Of a DNA stretch of 34,256 nt, positions 19,861 through 31,478 are shown piece after piece (within the stretch, counting starts at the first letter, position 1; each line of letters starts with the position of its first letter). The notes beneath the pieces are model-generated. The model ran no database searches, was not told the DNA's origin, and was given only the letters and a program-made list of their open reading frames with translations. A program made the translations under genes and the position numbers. The stretch is from contig JAEPRB010000340.1 in the NCBI GenBank assembly GCA_016758965.1, forward strand, positions 1 to 34,256, read 5' to 3'. Source of the DNA: Circinella minor. Its lineage: Eukaryota; Mucoromycota; Mucoromycetes; Mucorales; Lichtheimiaceae.

Positions 19861-21093
19861 TTATTCTTCTCCTCTTTCATCTTGATCATATCTTGATTGA
19901 ACATCACGAATAATTTGTTGATACATTTCTTTTGGATATTCACTACCTCGAATTTGAAATGCATAACATGCTACGTAATAGAAATGTTTAAAGTCATTAA
20001 TATTATTATTTGATTATTATTATTATTATTATTATTACCTCGTTCTACTTTAGCTATACTTGATCGAAGTGCACCCATTTTCTTATTAAGTTGTGGTAAT
20101 GTTGATCCAGCTACAATATCACAATCTACATATATATATATATATGTTACATAACAACTTCTTTTTAATATACTTTATTACTATTATTATTTACCTATAT
20201 TGATTTGACGTAAAAATCGACATATTTCCAAAGACTGATCATAATTACCAGTAGTAATAATATGAATAGCATGTCGCATTAATTCACCTGTAAAATCGGC
20301 TATTCCTAATATAAAATCTTCATCACGAACATATAACCACTTTTATAATATAATATTAGTTAATAATAATTTTGTTTACTATTGATATATATATATATTA
20401 CTAACTTGATTTCCATTATCATCTTGAAATAATTGATCAATTTCACTTTTTTTAATCAATGTATTATGTTCTAAATAATATAAAAATGCAACACCTTCGA
20501 TCTAATAATAATAATAATAATAATATAACCTTATAATTAATTAATTAAATGATAATAATAATAATAATAATAAAAGATAGTTCATACAAATTCTTCAAAT
20601 CCTCCAGCAAAACTTCTTGAATATCGATAATAGTTAGGTCCAACTACTTCAATGGATAATTTTTGAAATAATTCCATAATTTCTTTTTGTTTTAATTTTG
20701 CTTCATTATAATTTTTACCACCTCTTTGTGCAGCTCTAATAATAATAAAAATTATAACTTTATATTTTGTACGTATTTTAAACCCTTTCTTCTCTTTTCC
20801 ATACCTACCGATGAAGTGCAAAAACCATTTTCTTGCTTTGTGCAGTAATATCTCTATATATAAAATAAAAAAAGTTAATTACTATTTTAAATCATTAGGT
20901 TTTTTTTTTTTATTTTATACCTTGACAACTTGATCACGCGTTCACGTCGATCGTGCTATATTAAAAAAAAAACTGTTTTAGTTTCAATGACATGTTCTAT
21001 TTATAAAAAAAAAAGTATTATATAAGAGAAAAAAATTATTACATGAGCATCAAGAACATTACGTGCTTCAGTAAAAAAAGGAATAATGTCCAT
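19861..21093 (-). CDS. TSNAX: Translin-associated factor X (TRAX), 8 exons
   Basis: Minus-strand exons 21093-21043, 20955-20921, 20853-20809, 20735-20588, 20501-20406, 20339-20195, 20125-20039 and 19970-19861 join to 238 residues. The N-terminal RRERVIKLSRDITAQSKKM, the ILGIADFTGELMR helix and the CYAFQIRGSEYPKEM end are translin/TRAX hallmarks, and the last two favour TRAX over translin. The four acidic residues of the TRAX nuclease site are visible as E92 and E95 (EEFIEGV) and D140 and E144 (ADFTGE). TRAX with translin forms C3PO, an endoribonuclease that trims small-RNA passenger strands and tRNA leaders. No translin gene is in the window. Several introns carry ATT or TA microsatellites (about 20010-20036, 20130-20144, 20550-20573). 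It diverges from the nicotinamidase gene across 152 bp. Confidence 0.92.
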
Positions 21094-21245
21094 TATTATT
21101 ATTAAATCAATTATAAAAAAAGAATAAAAAAAAAAAATATGCAAGTTGGAAAGTTATCAAATGCTTTTTTCCCCGCCCTTTTCTAACCATTGTTTCTCTC
21201 CCTTTCCCCCCCCCCCTTTTTTTTATTATTATTATTAACTTTGAT
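21094..21245. promoter_or_regulatory. Divergent promoter between TRAX and nicotinamidase
   Basis: This 152-bp interval contains an unusual pyrimidine block with a run of about 13 C (about 21205-21217) flanked by T tracts, then an ATT run just before the nicotinamidase ATG. Such pyrimidine tracts precede many fungal transcription starts; no specific site was recognised. Confidence 0.5.
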
Positions 21246-22189
21246 ATGGTAAAATATACTTTTATGAAAAATAAACACATTGGAAAAAAATAAAACACAC
21301 TTTTTTTAATTGAATCTAAATGAAATAGGGATCTGTGGCATTAATTCTTGTTGACATTCAAAACGATTTTCTTGAAGGTGGTTCACTTGCTGTACCAAAC
21401 GCTTCAAATATTCTTTCAACAGTTCATAAACTTATTGATAAAGCAGATTTTATAGTAGCCACTCAGGTAAAATAAAATTATTATTTTTTTTTTTTACCTT
21501 ATCATTGTTTCTTTAATCAAGAAAAGATAGGATTGGCATCCAAAAAATCATATCAGTTTTGCAGTGAATCATCCAGGTAAACAACCTTTTGATCAAATAA
21601 CCATTGAATATGAGGGTCATGAAACAAAACAAGTTTTGTGGCCCACCCATTGTGTGGTAACTATTCTATATTTTCTTGTATATATCAATTATCAATGAAA
21701 TAATTTAATTAATATATATATATATATATACAATAGCAAAATAGTCATGGTGCAGAATTAGCATCAAGTATTTCTAAAAAATCAATTAATCATATTGTAC
21801 AAAAGGTATACATGACCGATCAAGTATCAAAGAAAAAAAAAAGTCAATAGATATCAGAACTTATTTTCATCATTTATATCATATAGGGAAAAAATTCAAA
21901 AGTCGATTCATATAGTGGATTTGCTGATAATGATTATCAAGAAATTACACCTCTTGCAAAGATCTTATATCAAAATAATGTGGATATTGTCATTGTTGTT
22001 GGATTAGCAGCTGATTATTGTGTTAAAATGACTTGTTTAGATGCTGTTAAATTTGGTTTTAAAACAGTACTTGTAAAGGAAGGTACACTTGCTGTTGCTC
22101 CAGACCAGTTTAATGCTACCATGGAAACTTTACAATCCAAAGGTGTTGAAGTAACTCATGTAGATCATGTCATTAAAACATATTTGTAA
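21246..22189 (+). CDS. PNC1: Nicotinamidase (isochorismatase-fold), 5 exons, first exon is the ATG alone
   Basis: Exons 21246-21248, 21329-21466, 21531-21656, 21737-21805 and 21887-22189 give 212 residues. The enzyme hydrolyses nicotinamide to nicotinate and ammonia in NAD salvage. Catalytic candidates are D10 (LVDIQNDF), K112 (before GKNSK) and C157 (GLAADYCVKMT). The metal ligands appear as D48 and H50 in DWHP and H87 in PTHC. The length suits the Pnc1 family (yeast 216). Exon 2 opens GSVALILVDIQNDF in phase 0, directly after the acceptor AAATAG. The only upstream codon fitting is ATG at 21246, followed at once by GTAAAA. The nearer ATG at 21320 reads ATG-AAA-TAG and cannot be used. The stop is 60 bp from the convergent TSC1 stop. 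Confidence 0.9.
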
Positions 22190-22249
22190 ATAAATCCATT
22201 ATGTATCATAATTAATATAACTATCGTTTAAACTATCATTTTTTTATTT

Positions 22250-25200
22250 TCATTTGTCATCATTCTCATCATTCTCAACTATGTCTTCTTCTTCTTCTAA
22301 TTCCTGTTTATCAGTAGTAATATGTTTGGTTCGTTCAATCTGAGCTCGGCATTCCAATTTTTCCATCTATTTATAATATATATTAGCTTATAAATGATAT
22401 CCAACAATGTTTATGTAAATAAATAATACCTGTAAATCTTCCATTTTTTCCTTCAGTTCATTAATTATTTGAGTCATTTCCTGTAATTGTTTCTTATGAA
22501 CACCTTTTTCAGTCTATTTTTTAGAACAAAAATAATAGTAATTAATATCTTGAAAAGAGTATTACTATCATTCTACTTACTTGATCAATATCATTGACTT
22601 CTTTCTTTAAAAGAGATTCTTTCTTTATTTGTTCTTCAAGTTGTCTTGAAATTTTCTCTTTTTCATCAGCAAGTTCACTTTTATGTATTATACATGTTTT
22701 TTTTTGTTAGTACAAAAATAAAAAATAACAGTTATATATATATTTTACCTTTGAAGTTTCGTTAAACGTTGATTTTCAGCTTGTAAACTAGCAACTAATT
22801 CTTCCATTCCCCACCATTGTGATAATAATCCTTTAATATATTCTTTTTGTTCTTCTAAATGTGCTGTATCTTTTTCCCAAAGAAGCATTTGTTTTGTTAA
22901 TTGCATCACTCGATGTTCATTTTCAGATGCCTTTTCTAATAATGGTTGTCGAGTTTTAAGTTCATTTTTCAATTCAAATACTTCTTGCTGAGATTTTAAT
23001 AATTGAATATGTTGTTCTGCAGTTAATTGTTCTTGTTCTTGTAATTTTTGTCTTGCTTCTTCCATATCCGCTTGCCATTTTTTACGTGCTTCTCTATAAC
23101 TTCGTAATTTGCCTCCTTGTTCATCTTCCCATTTAATATGTTTTTGAGTTGTTAAGGCAGATTCTGCTTTTAATTTGGTTAATGTTGTATTAGCTTCTTT
23201 AAGTTGAGCACGAAGAATACGTGTTGCATTATACTAAAAAATAGATAAATAAATGTATCGTAATTAGAAATTTAAGGTGATACAAAATATACATAAATAA
23301 TGCATAATTATATATATATATATATATAGAAAAACTTTATAGTATACCGTTCGTTGACGTTCAGCTTCAACTGAACTATCGACAACATGTTCTCGATGCA
23401 AACGTCCCATATGTTGAAGATGTTGTTGTTTGACAAATAATTCAAAATTCAACTCATTTCGTAATAATAAAACTTCACGCTTTAATGCGGCAATAAGAAG
23501 TTTAGTTTCAGGTGATATGGTTGTTGTTGTTGAAGGAGTTGGACTTTTAATACTAGTTTCAGGTAAATGAGAATCATCAGTCATTGATGTTGCAACAATT
23601 GATACTGGATCAGGTAATAATGGAGATACTGATGCAGATGGAGAAGGGGAAGAAAAACGTTCAAGGTCTGCATCCTATAATATATATATATATATATATA
23701 GATATAAACATAGAAGAATATTAAAGTGTAGTTTATGTTTAGTAATGTAAAAACAATTCAATCTTTCTCTCTTTCTTAATAATATTTACCCAAACATCAT
23801 CACCAATTAATACTTCAGCACCACTTTTTAATGCACGATGCATATCTAAAATACTATTGACACCTTTACCGGATTGTTGTTTTCTTTCAGGCGTCTTTAT
23901 TGCTACAGTATCAATAATAGTTGTTGTTGTGGTATCTTGTTCTTGTTCTTGCTGTTTTGACTCTGATTCTTCTTGTACCATTTGTTCTTGCTGATCTTCC
24001 ATAGACGATGATGATGGACGTGGGACCTGCCCAGTAAGTGCCCATATGGATTCATTTAAAAGATCAGGTTGATTACCACTTCCTTGTTGTTTATCGGAAC
24101 TAAAAGCAACTCGAGAAGCAGCATTAGTTAAATCCAAACTCATAATTTGTGCAATTACGTCAGGAGGTTCCATTTTCATCCATCGAGATCGATCTGTTAG
24201 TTCAGTTTCAGTATCCATCGTAATAAGACTAGGATGTAACATGTGTCTTGATACTTGAGTCTAACCAAAAAACAAAGCAATTAATATCATATAACAAATT
24301 ATTATTAAATATTCATTGTAATTTTTTTTTTTTTTTTTTTACCAAAGTTCGAGAGCGAAATGTTTCTTCATCAAATTCTTCAGGCATATCAAATCCGTGA
24401 CCAACAAAATAAAAGTAAGGAGCATGAAGAAACTTGACAAAATTACATGGATATAAACCATATAATGATGTGAAAAAAGGTCCAGTTAATGGGTTAGAAG
24501 GAGGTGCCGATAGTTTTGAAAAGGTATAATCTATAATAATAATAATAATAACGTGTAATGACAACATATTTATTAATCCACTGTCCTAAACCATCATTTG
24601 AAAAAAATATTTCATGTTACTCACCTGCACAATCCCATCCATTAGCTGCTATACGATTGTTTCCTACAGGTGATGATGGTGATGAAGAGGATGCTGCTGC
24701 TGGAGATGAGGAGGATGTTAATTCACCCGTATCTGATGGTTGATCTCCATGAGATACTCTACTTTGTTTTTGACGTATATCACGAAGTTGATCCCAACAA
24801 AGAGCACGTGCGAAAATATAAAAAAGTTGTGGTAAATGAGGAGGTAATGAAGTACATATTCTTGGTAATATCATAATCAGATTAGTTACTGACATTGCAA
24901 TCAATGTTGTTGAGTTATCGTACTGAAAAATGGAAAAAAAAGAAGAAGAAGAAGAAACAGTTTAGTAATAGTTAATCATAAAAATAAATAAATAGAGATA
25001 GCTTATCATTTATCATTTTACCATCATTGATTTTAACATGGACGTAAACAATTCTGTTTCCAAAATTTCATGTAAATGTGTTCTCTAAAATAAATAAAAA
25101 GATATAAAATGTTTTTAATAAACTAAAATCTTTTGTTAACTATCTAATATCATCATCAAAAAAAAAAAATGAAATCTAACCTTGCGTAATAAAAATTCAC

Positions 25201-26215
25201 TTAATAAATAAACAATTTGTAATCGATGTTTACTTTGTAAAAAATATTCATTTAAAAGCATAAAAAACCGTTTTGTTTCTGCCGCACCAAAACTAAGTAA
25301 GATAGCAACAAGACTTTTCGACCATTCATCTTGTTCTAAATCCAATAATGCTTGATGTTGTAACCTTAACCGAGTTGTTTCATCTTGTTGATGTTGTTCA
25401 CCATAAAAAGAAGAGGATGTGGTTGTTGTTGTTACTTGATGTTTATCCAATCTTTCCAAACTATCTTCTTCACGCTTGTGATAATTTTCTGACCAACCCA
25501 AATATTCATCCACAATCATTTTGGCATACTTATTATTATTGTTAGCAATAAGAAGTTTTTCAAGTATAAGACAATCTGAAACGATACCACATGCTTCACG
25601 TCGAACTTTATTTGTATAGGATGCTGTTTTTAAAACAGGTTTAAGGACCATGGGCCACCAGTCATGAAAAAAGATACGGTCAGGGCTTAATAAGGGTACC
25701 AGTTTACGTACAAATAATAAGATCAAGTAATGTTGATTGTGAATTAAGAGCGCTTCAGGACTACAAGAAACTATATTGCTCACATTACGTGACGGTGGTG
25801 GTGATATGATAATGGTATTGTAAAGTTGAAATAAATCGTTGGATAATCGATCTATAGCTTCATTGTTAATTGTTGTATTATTACTACTTCCAATGCCGGT
25901 TGTAACAGCTACTGCAGTAGCTGCTGCTGACGCTGCTGTAGTACTTGAATTGGTTGCTGTTGTTGCAGCTGTTGTTGTTGTTGCAGCTGTTGGTCCACTA
26001 CTACCTCCTCCAATTACTGTTGTTGTTGTTCCTCCACTTGTAGTTGTTGGAGAAGTAGTACGAGAAACAGCATTTTTAGAAAGGGCATCAATTGTTGTAC
26101 CATGTTCGTCGAGAAAAGTATCAATAGCATCAAGTGTAGTTTGACCGTCCGTGTCAACAGTTGCATTTCGAACCGTTTGGTTTATCGATCGTTGAATGTC
26201 ACGAAGTGTTACCAT
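22250..26215 (-). CDS. TSC1: Hamartin (TSC1), 10 exons
   Basis: Minus-strand exons 26215-25181, 25084-25022, 24922-24625, 24530-24343, 24260-23790, 23674-23348, 23233-22749, 22677-22581, 22513-22430 and 22366-22250 join to 1054 residues (human hamartin 1164). The N-terminal helical core includes HRLQIVYLLSEFLLRK, NLIMILPRICTSLPPHLPQLFYIFARALCW and YGLYPCNFVKFLHAPYFYF. A low-complexity Thr/Ala/Gly insert occupies about residues 55-120, and Ser/Pro-rich linkers surround residues 430-460 and 690-735. From about 745 to 1010 it is a continuous coiled coil starting LLLRNELNFELFVKQQHLQHMGRLHRE, as in hamartin. The protein scaffolds the TSC complex, whose partner TSC2 is the GAP for Rheb upstream of TORC1. 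It diverges from the armadillo/BTB gene and ends 60 bp from nicotinamidase. Confidence 0.88.
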
Positions 26216-26832
26216 TCTTCAAATGCCTTTTTATTTTTTTTTTATTATTATTTTTCAGGTTGGTATATATAGGATTAAAAAAAAAAAAAGAAGTTGCGAT
26301 CAATATAATAGCTGATTATTTTTTTCTGCATACACGATTCCAGAATTTCGGAGTATCAGCATAAGAAATAGACTCTGACCTTGTTGCTGGTATATATAAT
26401 TATCAATTGAAAAAAAAAAAAAAAAAAGAGAATGTGTTATATAAACTGAAAAATACAATGAGTATATTTAAAAAAAATAAAAAGTGATAGTATTAGTTAT
26501 AAGAAAAAAAAACTATCTTCTTTTTTTTTTTACTTTTTGAGTGTCGATAAAACTATCTTTTTTCTTTTTAACATATTATTATCATTCTGCTGCGGTGATA
26601 TGCGAGTACACTATTTCTAAAACACCAGAGAAGTAAAAAAAAAATTGTTGAAAATTAACCTTTGGATATCTTAATTACGTAAAATATATAAAAACTAATC
26701 AAATATACCATATTATTTTATTGTAATAAATAGTTAATTATGCTTAACAGCAAATTGTTATTATTCAAGTATTATATTTAGCGGGCTTATACATAAAATA
26801 GTATAATTAATAAAGAAACCTATTATATACGA

Positions 26833-26863
<31 letters not shown>

Positions 26864-26992
26864 TTCTAAAGAAATTCTTTTTTTACAAAGTAACTTTTTC
26901 TCTCTATCCCCTTTTTTTCTTCTTATTATTTGTTATTTTTTTATAACAGCTTTAAACCTTAACAATCCATTCATCCCAAACCTCAATCTTTA
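26216..26992. promoter_or_regulatory. Intergenic region and divergent promoters of TSC1 and the armadillo/BTB gene
   Basis: I see no gene in these 777 bp. It carries several long homopolymer A and T tracts (for example 26409-26426 and 26833-26857) and a CT-rich tract just before the + strand start (about 26897-26925). It is the longest intergenic stretch of the right half. A + strand 67-codon frame at 26161 is mostly antisense to TSC1 exon 1 and was discounted. Confidence 0.5.
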
Positions 26993-29900
26993 ATGCAGGA
27001 CTTAGGAATTACTGCAATCCATCATGCCTTACAATTCCCTACGGATCTAGAATCCATTCGTACTCACGAAGCTTTGGCGCAAGCAGACGCACCAACAGTA
27101 GATCGTGTTTTAAAACGTATTCTTAGTTATTTACAAGGACGAAACCAACGATGGCCTGATAGACGACTTTTTCGTTGCTTAGATTATATAATACAACGTT
27201 CTAATCATCAGGCAACCCATATTATATTTCAACTACGATCTTTTAGATCTTGTTTAAAAGCAGCGCTCGATCGACTTGCTAAAGACTCCTCTTTAACGGC
27301 AACAACTACAACTACTATAATCACAGAAAGAGAAGAAGGTGGGATTCAGTATCACGATACCAACAACAATGAAATAACCCATATTGTGGAAACCATTATC
27401 AAACTTATTGGGAATGTTTTAGACCATCCTAGCTGTAATGATAGAATATTAATGGATATTCGACAAAATCAATCCATCATGTATATTTTACAATGGATAA
27501 CTGTGTCTTCTAGATTGGAAATTATTTGTCTTCATGCATTAGCAGCAAAAGGAAAATTCTTTGCTAAAGATATGATCGGATATGATGCTTTTTGGACTCT
27601 TGCTGGTTTGGTGGGTAGGATACCCGATCTATTACTTTTGATACGTAATTCAGCAACAACAACAACAACAACAACAACAACCTCTGCAACAAAAACTCTT
27701 TATTTATGTCTCAAAGCAGCTCGAATTTTTGAAAATTTATTAAATTATGCAAAATCATCTCGTTCCAATACTCAATGTCGTGAAAAAGCTATTCATTTCG
27801 TTCATTCTGTTAATTTCATTGGTGTGGCAAGGAGTTGGGAAGTAGCATCAAGTCATTATTTAGAAGATCCTGATAATTCAACCATTCGAAAATTAATGCA
27901 TTCACTCACAAGTATTGTTAGCAGTTGTGTTGCAGTTTCCAAAGATGTGGCTTCTCGATTTTTAGATGTTCGATCTTCATCTACTTGGCGTGCGACTCTT
28001 TCATATGATATGAAGACGTTTTTAAATTATATCAGACAACAACAACAAGACCATCCAGTGGATAGTCATAATAGCATGAATAGTTTTAGCATTACTACAC
28101 CAGCCATGGATGAAATAGGTACATGGTTTTTTTTTTTTTAAAAAAAAAAGAAAGACATATCAACGTATAAGACATACATATATATACTAATTATATATAT
28201 TGTTATTATTTTCATAAAGCTCTACGAATGCAACGGCTAATGCGCATAACACTTAGTGTTGCCGTTTCTAATGGTAGCAAGACCATGTATCGACAATCTA
28301 GTGTAGATGAATTGATCCAGGATATGACTGTATTTTTATTACTTTTGGGATTTGATGTTATTGTACCTGAACAAATTACAACATTGGGTCGTCCAGCAGC
28401 CTCAGGTTCTATAAATGCATGGTTTGGTGATTGTGATTTTCATCATATTTCAAGTGACAAGGCAATACTATTTAAGAAATATCAAGATTTTTTTGTTGTC
28501 CTATTAGAATCTTATATACAACATTTACAACTGGCCTCGGAATGGATGGTGATTAATGTATCTGGATACATTGCTTATTTTTTAATTAATATATTAAGCT
28601 TATTAACAAATGATTCACTAAAACAAGAGTTTTCACAAAAAGAAGATCAAGAACAAAAAGAAGGGTTCTCATTATCTCCAATCCAAGCACGATTACAAAA
28701 ACTTGTATCTTACTTTTTGCATTTTGATAATGCTGTACAAGTATTTGCCAAAGCTCCAACTTATCTCAATGATGTAATCTGGTTGCCAACAATACAAACT
28801 GCCCTTCAAGGTTTAAAATTATTTACTAATGGAGACAATAATGATCAAGAAGAAAAGGAAGACGCATTTCTTATGGAGGATATAATTCTATCGACACAAC
28901 AACACGATAGGATGAAGCAAGAACGAAAACAAAAACAAGAAAAAAATCAAACTATCATTTTATATAAATCAAGACGTGCTTTTTCGGTATTAAGGACAGT
29001 AACGAAATTTTCGAATGCATGTGCTAAATTAGAACAGGCCGGTGCATTACAAATGGTGAATATCAATTTCATCCCAAATAATTTTGTTGGACTTTTAGAA
29101 AAAGAGGATATGGATGATAAAGAAAAAGAAAATTTTTCATCGTTATCCGTATCTGTGCTAAATGTGTATGAATCATTTACTCATTTTATTGCAGCACTAG
29201 CAAGTACAATGGCATTGATCCGTGCTAAATTACGTGATGAATTTTCTATTGGTCCAGTAATTATGAAACTTTTATGGCAAGCAAGTCATCGTGTATATCC
29301 ACAAAAAGTCAATAAGGTGCTTCCATTATTACATAAAGAAGATGTAACTATAAAAAAGAAAGATGCTGCTTGGGCACATGTTGTTACTGGATGCTTGATG
29401 GTGATTAATGCATTTGAGTTTGATAATGAATCTTTACAAAAATGGTTAGCTTGGCCACCAGTGGACGATACACATGAACGGAACGAAGAAGAACAATTTT
29501 GGATCACTCCACAAATGACGAGTAGTATGCAAGGTCGATTATCCGTTCTGCCTGCTATACTTCATATTTTACTTTCAGAACAAAATGATTTACAAGAACG
29601 AATGAATGGTGACACACATATGGGGATGTTGTTACAAGCAGCGAATGCATTTAATTTGTTATCTTTGATTCCAGAATGCGGTATACAACTTGTACGTGGT
29701 ACAGAGGCAATGCAAATGTTATGTGTGTTACTCAAGGAATTACTAGAACATCGTAAAAATGCAACACATTCTTCTTTGGAAAAAGCAGAGGTAATTGACA
29801 ATATCAAGATGGATGAAACAACAAGCGAAATTACCACTGTTCAGGATGAACAAGAAGACCAGGAAATGGGAGACCGAGATGAAGTTGATGACGGAAATGG

Positions 29901-31263
29901 TGATATTGAGTCCACGTTACCTGATAGCAAAAAATCAGTATCGTCATCAGCCAGTGGCCGATGTTTTGATTTTTTACATCGTGGACTTGTACGGATATTG
30001 ACTTCTCAAGAAAACATGCGATTTATTATTACAAGTGATGTTCTTACGGCTTTTCTTAAACCATTAAGAACATCCATGATTGAAATGGATAGTCACAAGT
30101 TAGAGTTATCCCGGATGCTGTGTCAAAGTTTTTCAGAAGAACGACTTGAAGATTTCATTCGACTATTTCGTTTTACAATTGATGATGATAAGGCGACACG
30201 ACTTCACGAGTTATGTGCAGTGGCGACAAGTTATGCATGTCCTAATCCATTTCAATGGGGAACTGTTCTTGGTATTCAAGTAGTAGAAGAAGAAGAAGAA
30301 ATAATACAGAGTAAAAGTGTATTTGGTGCACTTTGTCGAATGTTGGTATATGATTTGCTAGAACAAGACAGTGATACTGTATACGAGGCACCTTATAGAC
30401 GACCTGCAGCTGCCCAAGCGATTGAAATATTGACTCAAGTTTTAATACCTACTTGGATTGTTGATCGTCAAGATATGTATTCTCATATACAAAATAGTAA
30501 AAAGTCATCGAAACTACAACAACAACAACAACAGCGAAAGGGAGGCATTGAAGATAATAACAAAAAAGAGGATGGCGAGAGTGAAAATTTGGTCACCTTT
30601 ATTACAGAATATTCAAATACACCGATTATAGCGAAACGAGTACCTCTTATGCGCCAATCGAGTTTTTTTGCTGCGTTATTATCCGGTGAATATGCTGAAA
30701 ACTCGTGTAAACCTATAAAATTAATGGATATAACCGATCATGCGTTGAAGCTATTTTTGGATGTTGTTCATAGTGTATCCATGACGACGAGTACCACCCA
30801 GGTTGGTGACAATAATGAGGAGGACGACGATAACAACGACTGGAGTCATGGCAATAACCTTCCATCATCAATGCAGTGGTCTGATGTAATTAATATACTA
30901 TTAGCAGCAGATCGTTATGGGAATGAATCAGTAGCGAATGTATGTGAAGAGTGGATATCAAGAAATTTGTTTGATAAACAGAATAAGGATCGATTAAATG
31001 GGGCAATACTTTTATTTCGAAAGTGCAGGGATCCTGATACGATGGATGCTGGTATAGCTTCTGATATTGTATGGCCATTCCAAAAAATTCTCAAGCAAGC
31101 TCTTATGATTATCGTTACTGAATTATCTAAAAGTTGTCAAACGATAGAATTTAATAATATGGTACAAAATAACGATGAACATGAATTAAGTTCTTTTTGT
31201 CAAGGAATTACAGTGCTTATCTGTTCAAGTATAAATAAATTATCCACACTCTCCCCTTCATAA
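26993..31263 (+). CDS. Large armadillo-type protein with C-terminal BTB domain (ARMC5-like architecture), 2 exons
   Basis: Exons 26993-28118 and 28220-31263 join in phase 1 to 1389 residues. Most of the protein is predicted helical solenoid (for example ITHIVETIIKLIGNVLDHPSC and CLKAARIFENLLNY). Near the C-terminus, about residues 1162-1292, is a BTB/POZ-like segment: FITEYSNTPIIAKRVPLMRQ, SSFFAALLSGEYAE, IKLMDITDHALKLFLDVVH and DVINILLAADRYG. It is interrupted by an acidic Asp/Asn insert at about 1232-1250. Another acidic stretch is at about 917-940, and a Thr run (CAA/ACA repeat) at about 221-230. Armadillo plus C-terminal BTB is the layout of ARMC5, a CUL3 adaptor that targets RNA polymerase II subunit RPB1; orthology is inference. 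It has one intron although its neighbours have 4 to 16. It converges with MCMBP. Confidence 0.75.
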
Positions 31264-31478
31264 ATATTTTACTTTCCCCTTTTTTTTTTCGATCGTTTGT
31301 ATATAATTATTAACTTTTTTTTTGTCATTGGCATATGTAAATATTAAAAAATGCATTATTTATTTATTTTTTACAAGTATTCACAAATGGACAAATTTTA
31401 TTATTATTGCTATTATCTATAATTTTTTATATATATATCATTGTAATGTTATTGTTATTTTTGTTTTTTGTTTTTTGT

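Noticed and set aside
21320..21328. ATG close to the nicotinamidase core as its start
   Set aside because: It reads ATG-AAA-TAG, so translation would stop at once; the TAG is better explained as the intron acceptor.
18403..22189. Clr2, nicotinamidase and the Ipi1-like gene as a silencing cluster
   Set aside because: All have links to silencing in yeasts, but they have separate promoters and unrelated neighbours; coincidence is the simpler view.
24558..24876. + strand frames over TSC1 exon 3
   Set aside because: They are antisense shadows of a well-supported minus-strand exon.
25839..26144. Hydrophobic Val/Ala-rich + strand frame of 101 codons
   Set aside because: It is the complement of the Thr/Ala-rich repeat in TSC1 exon 1.
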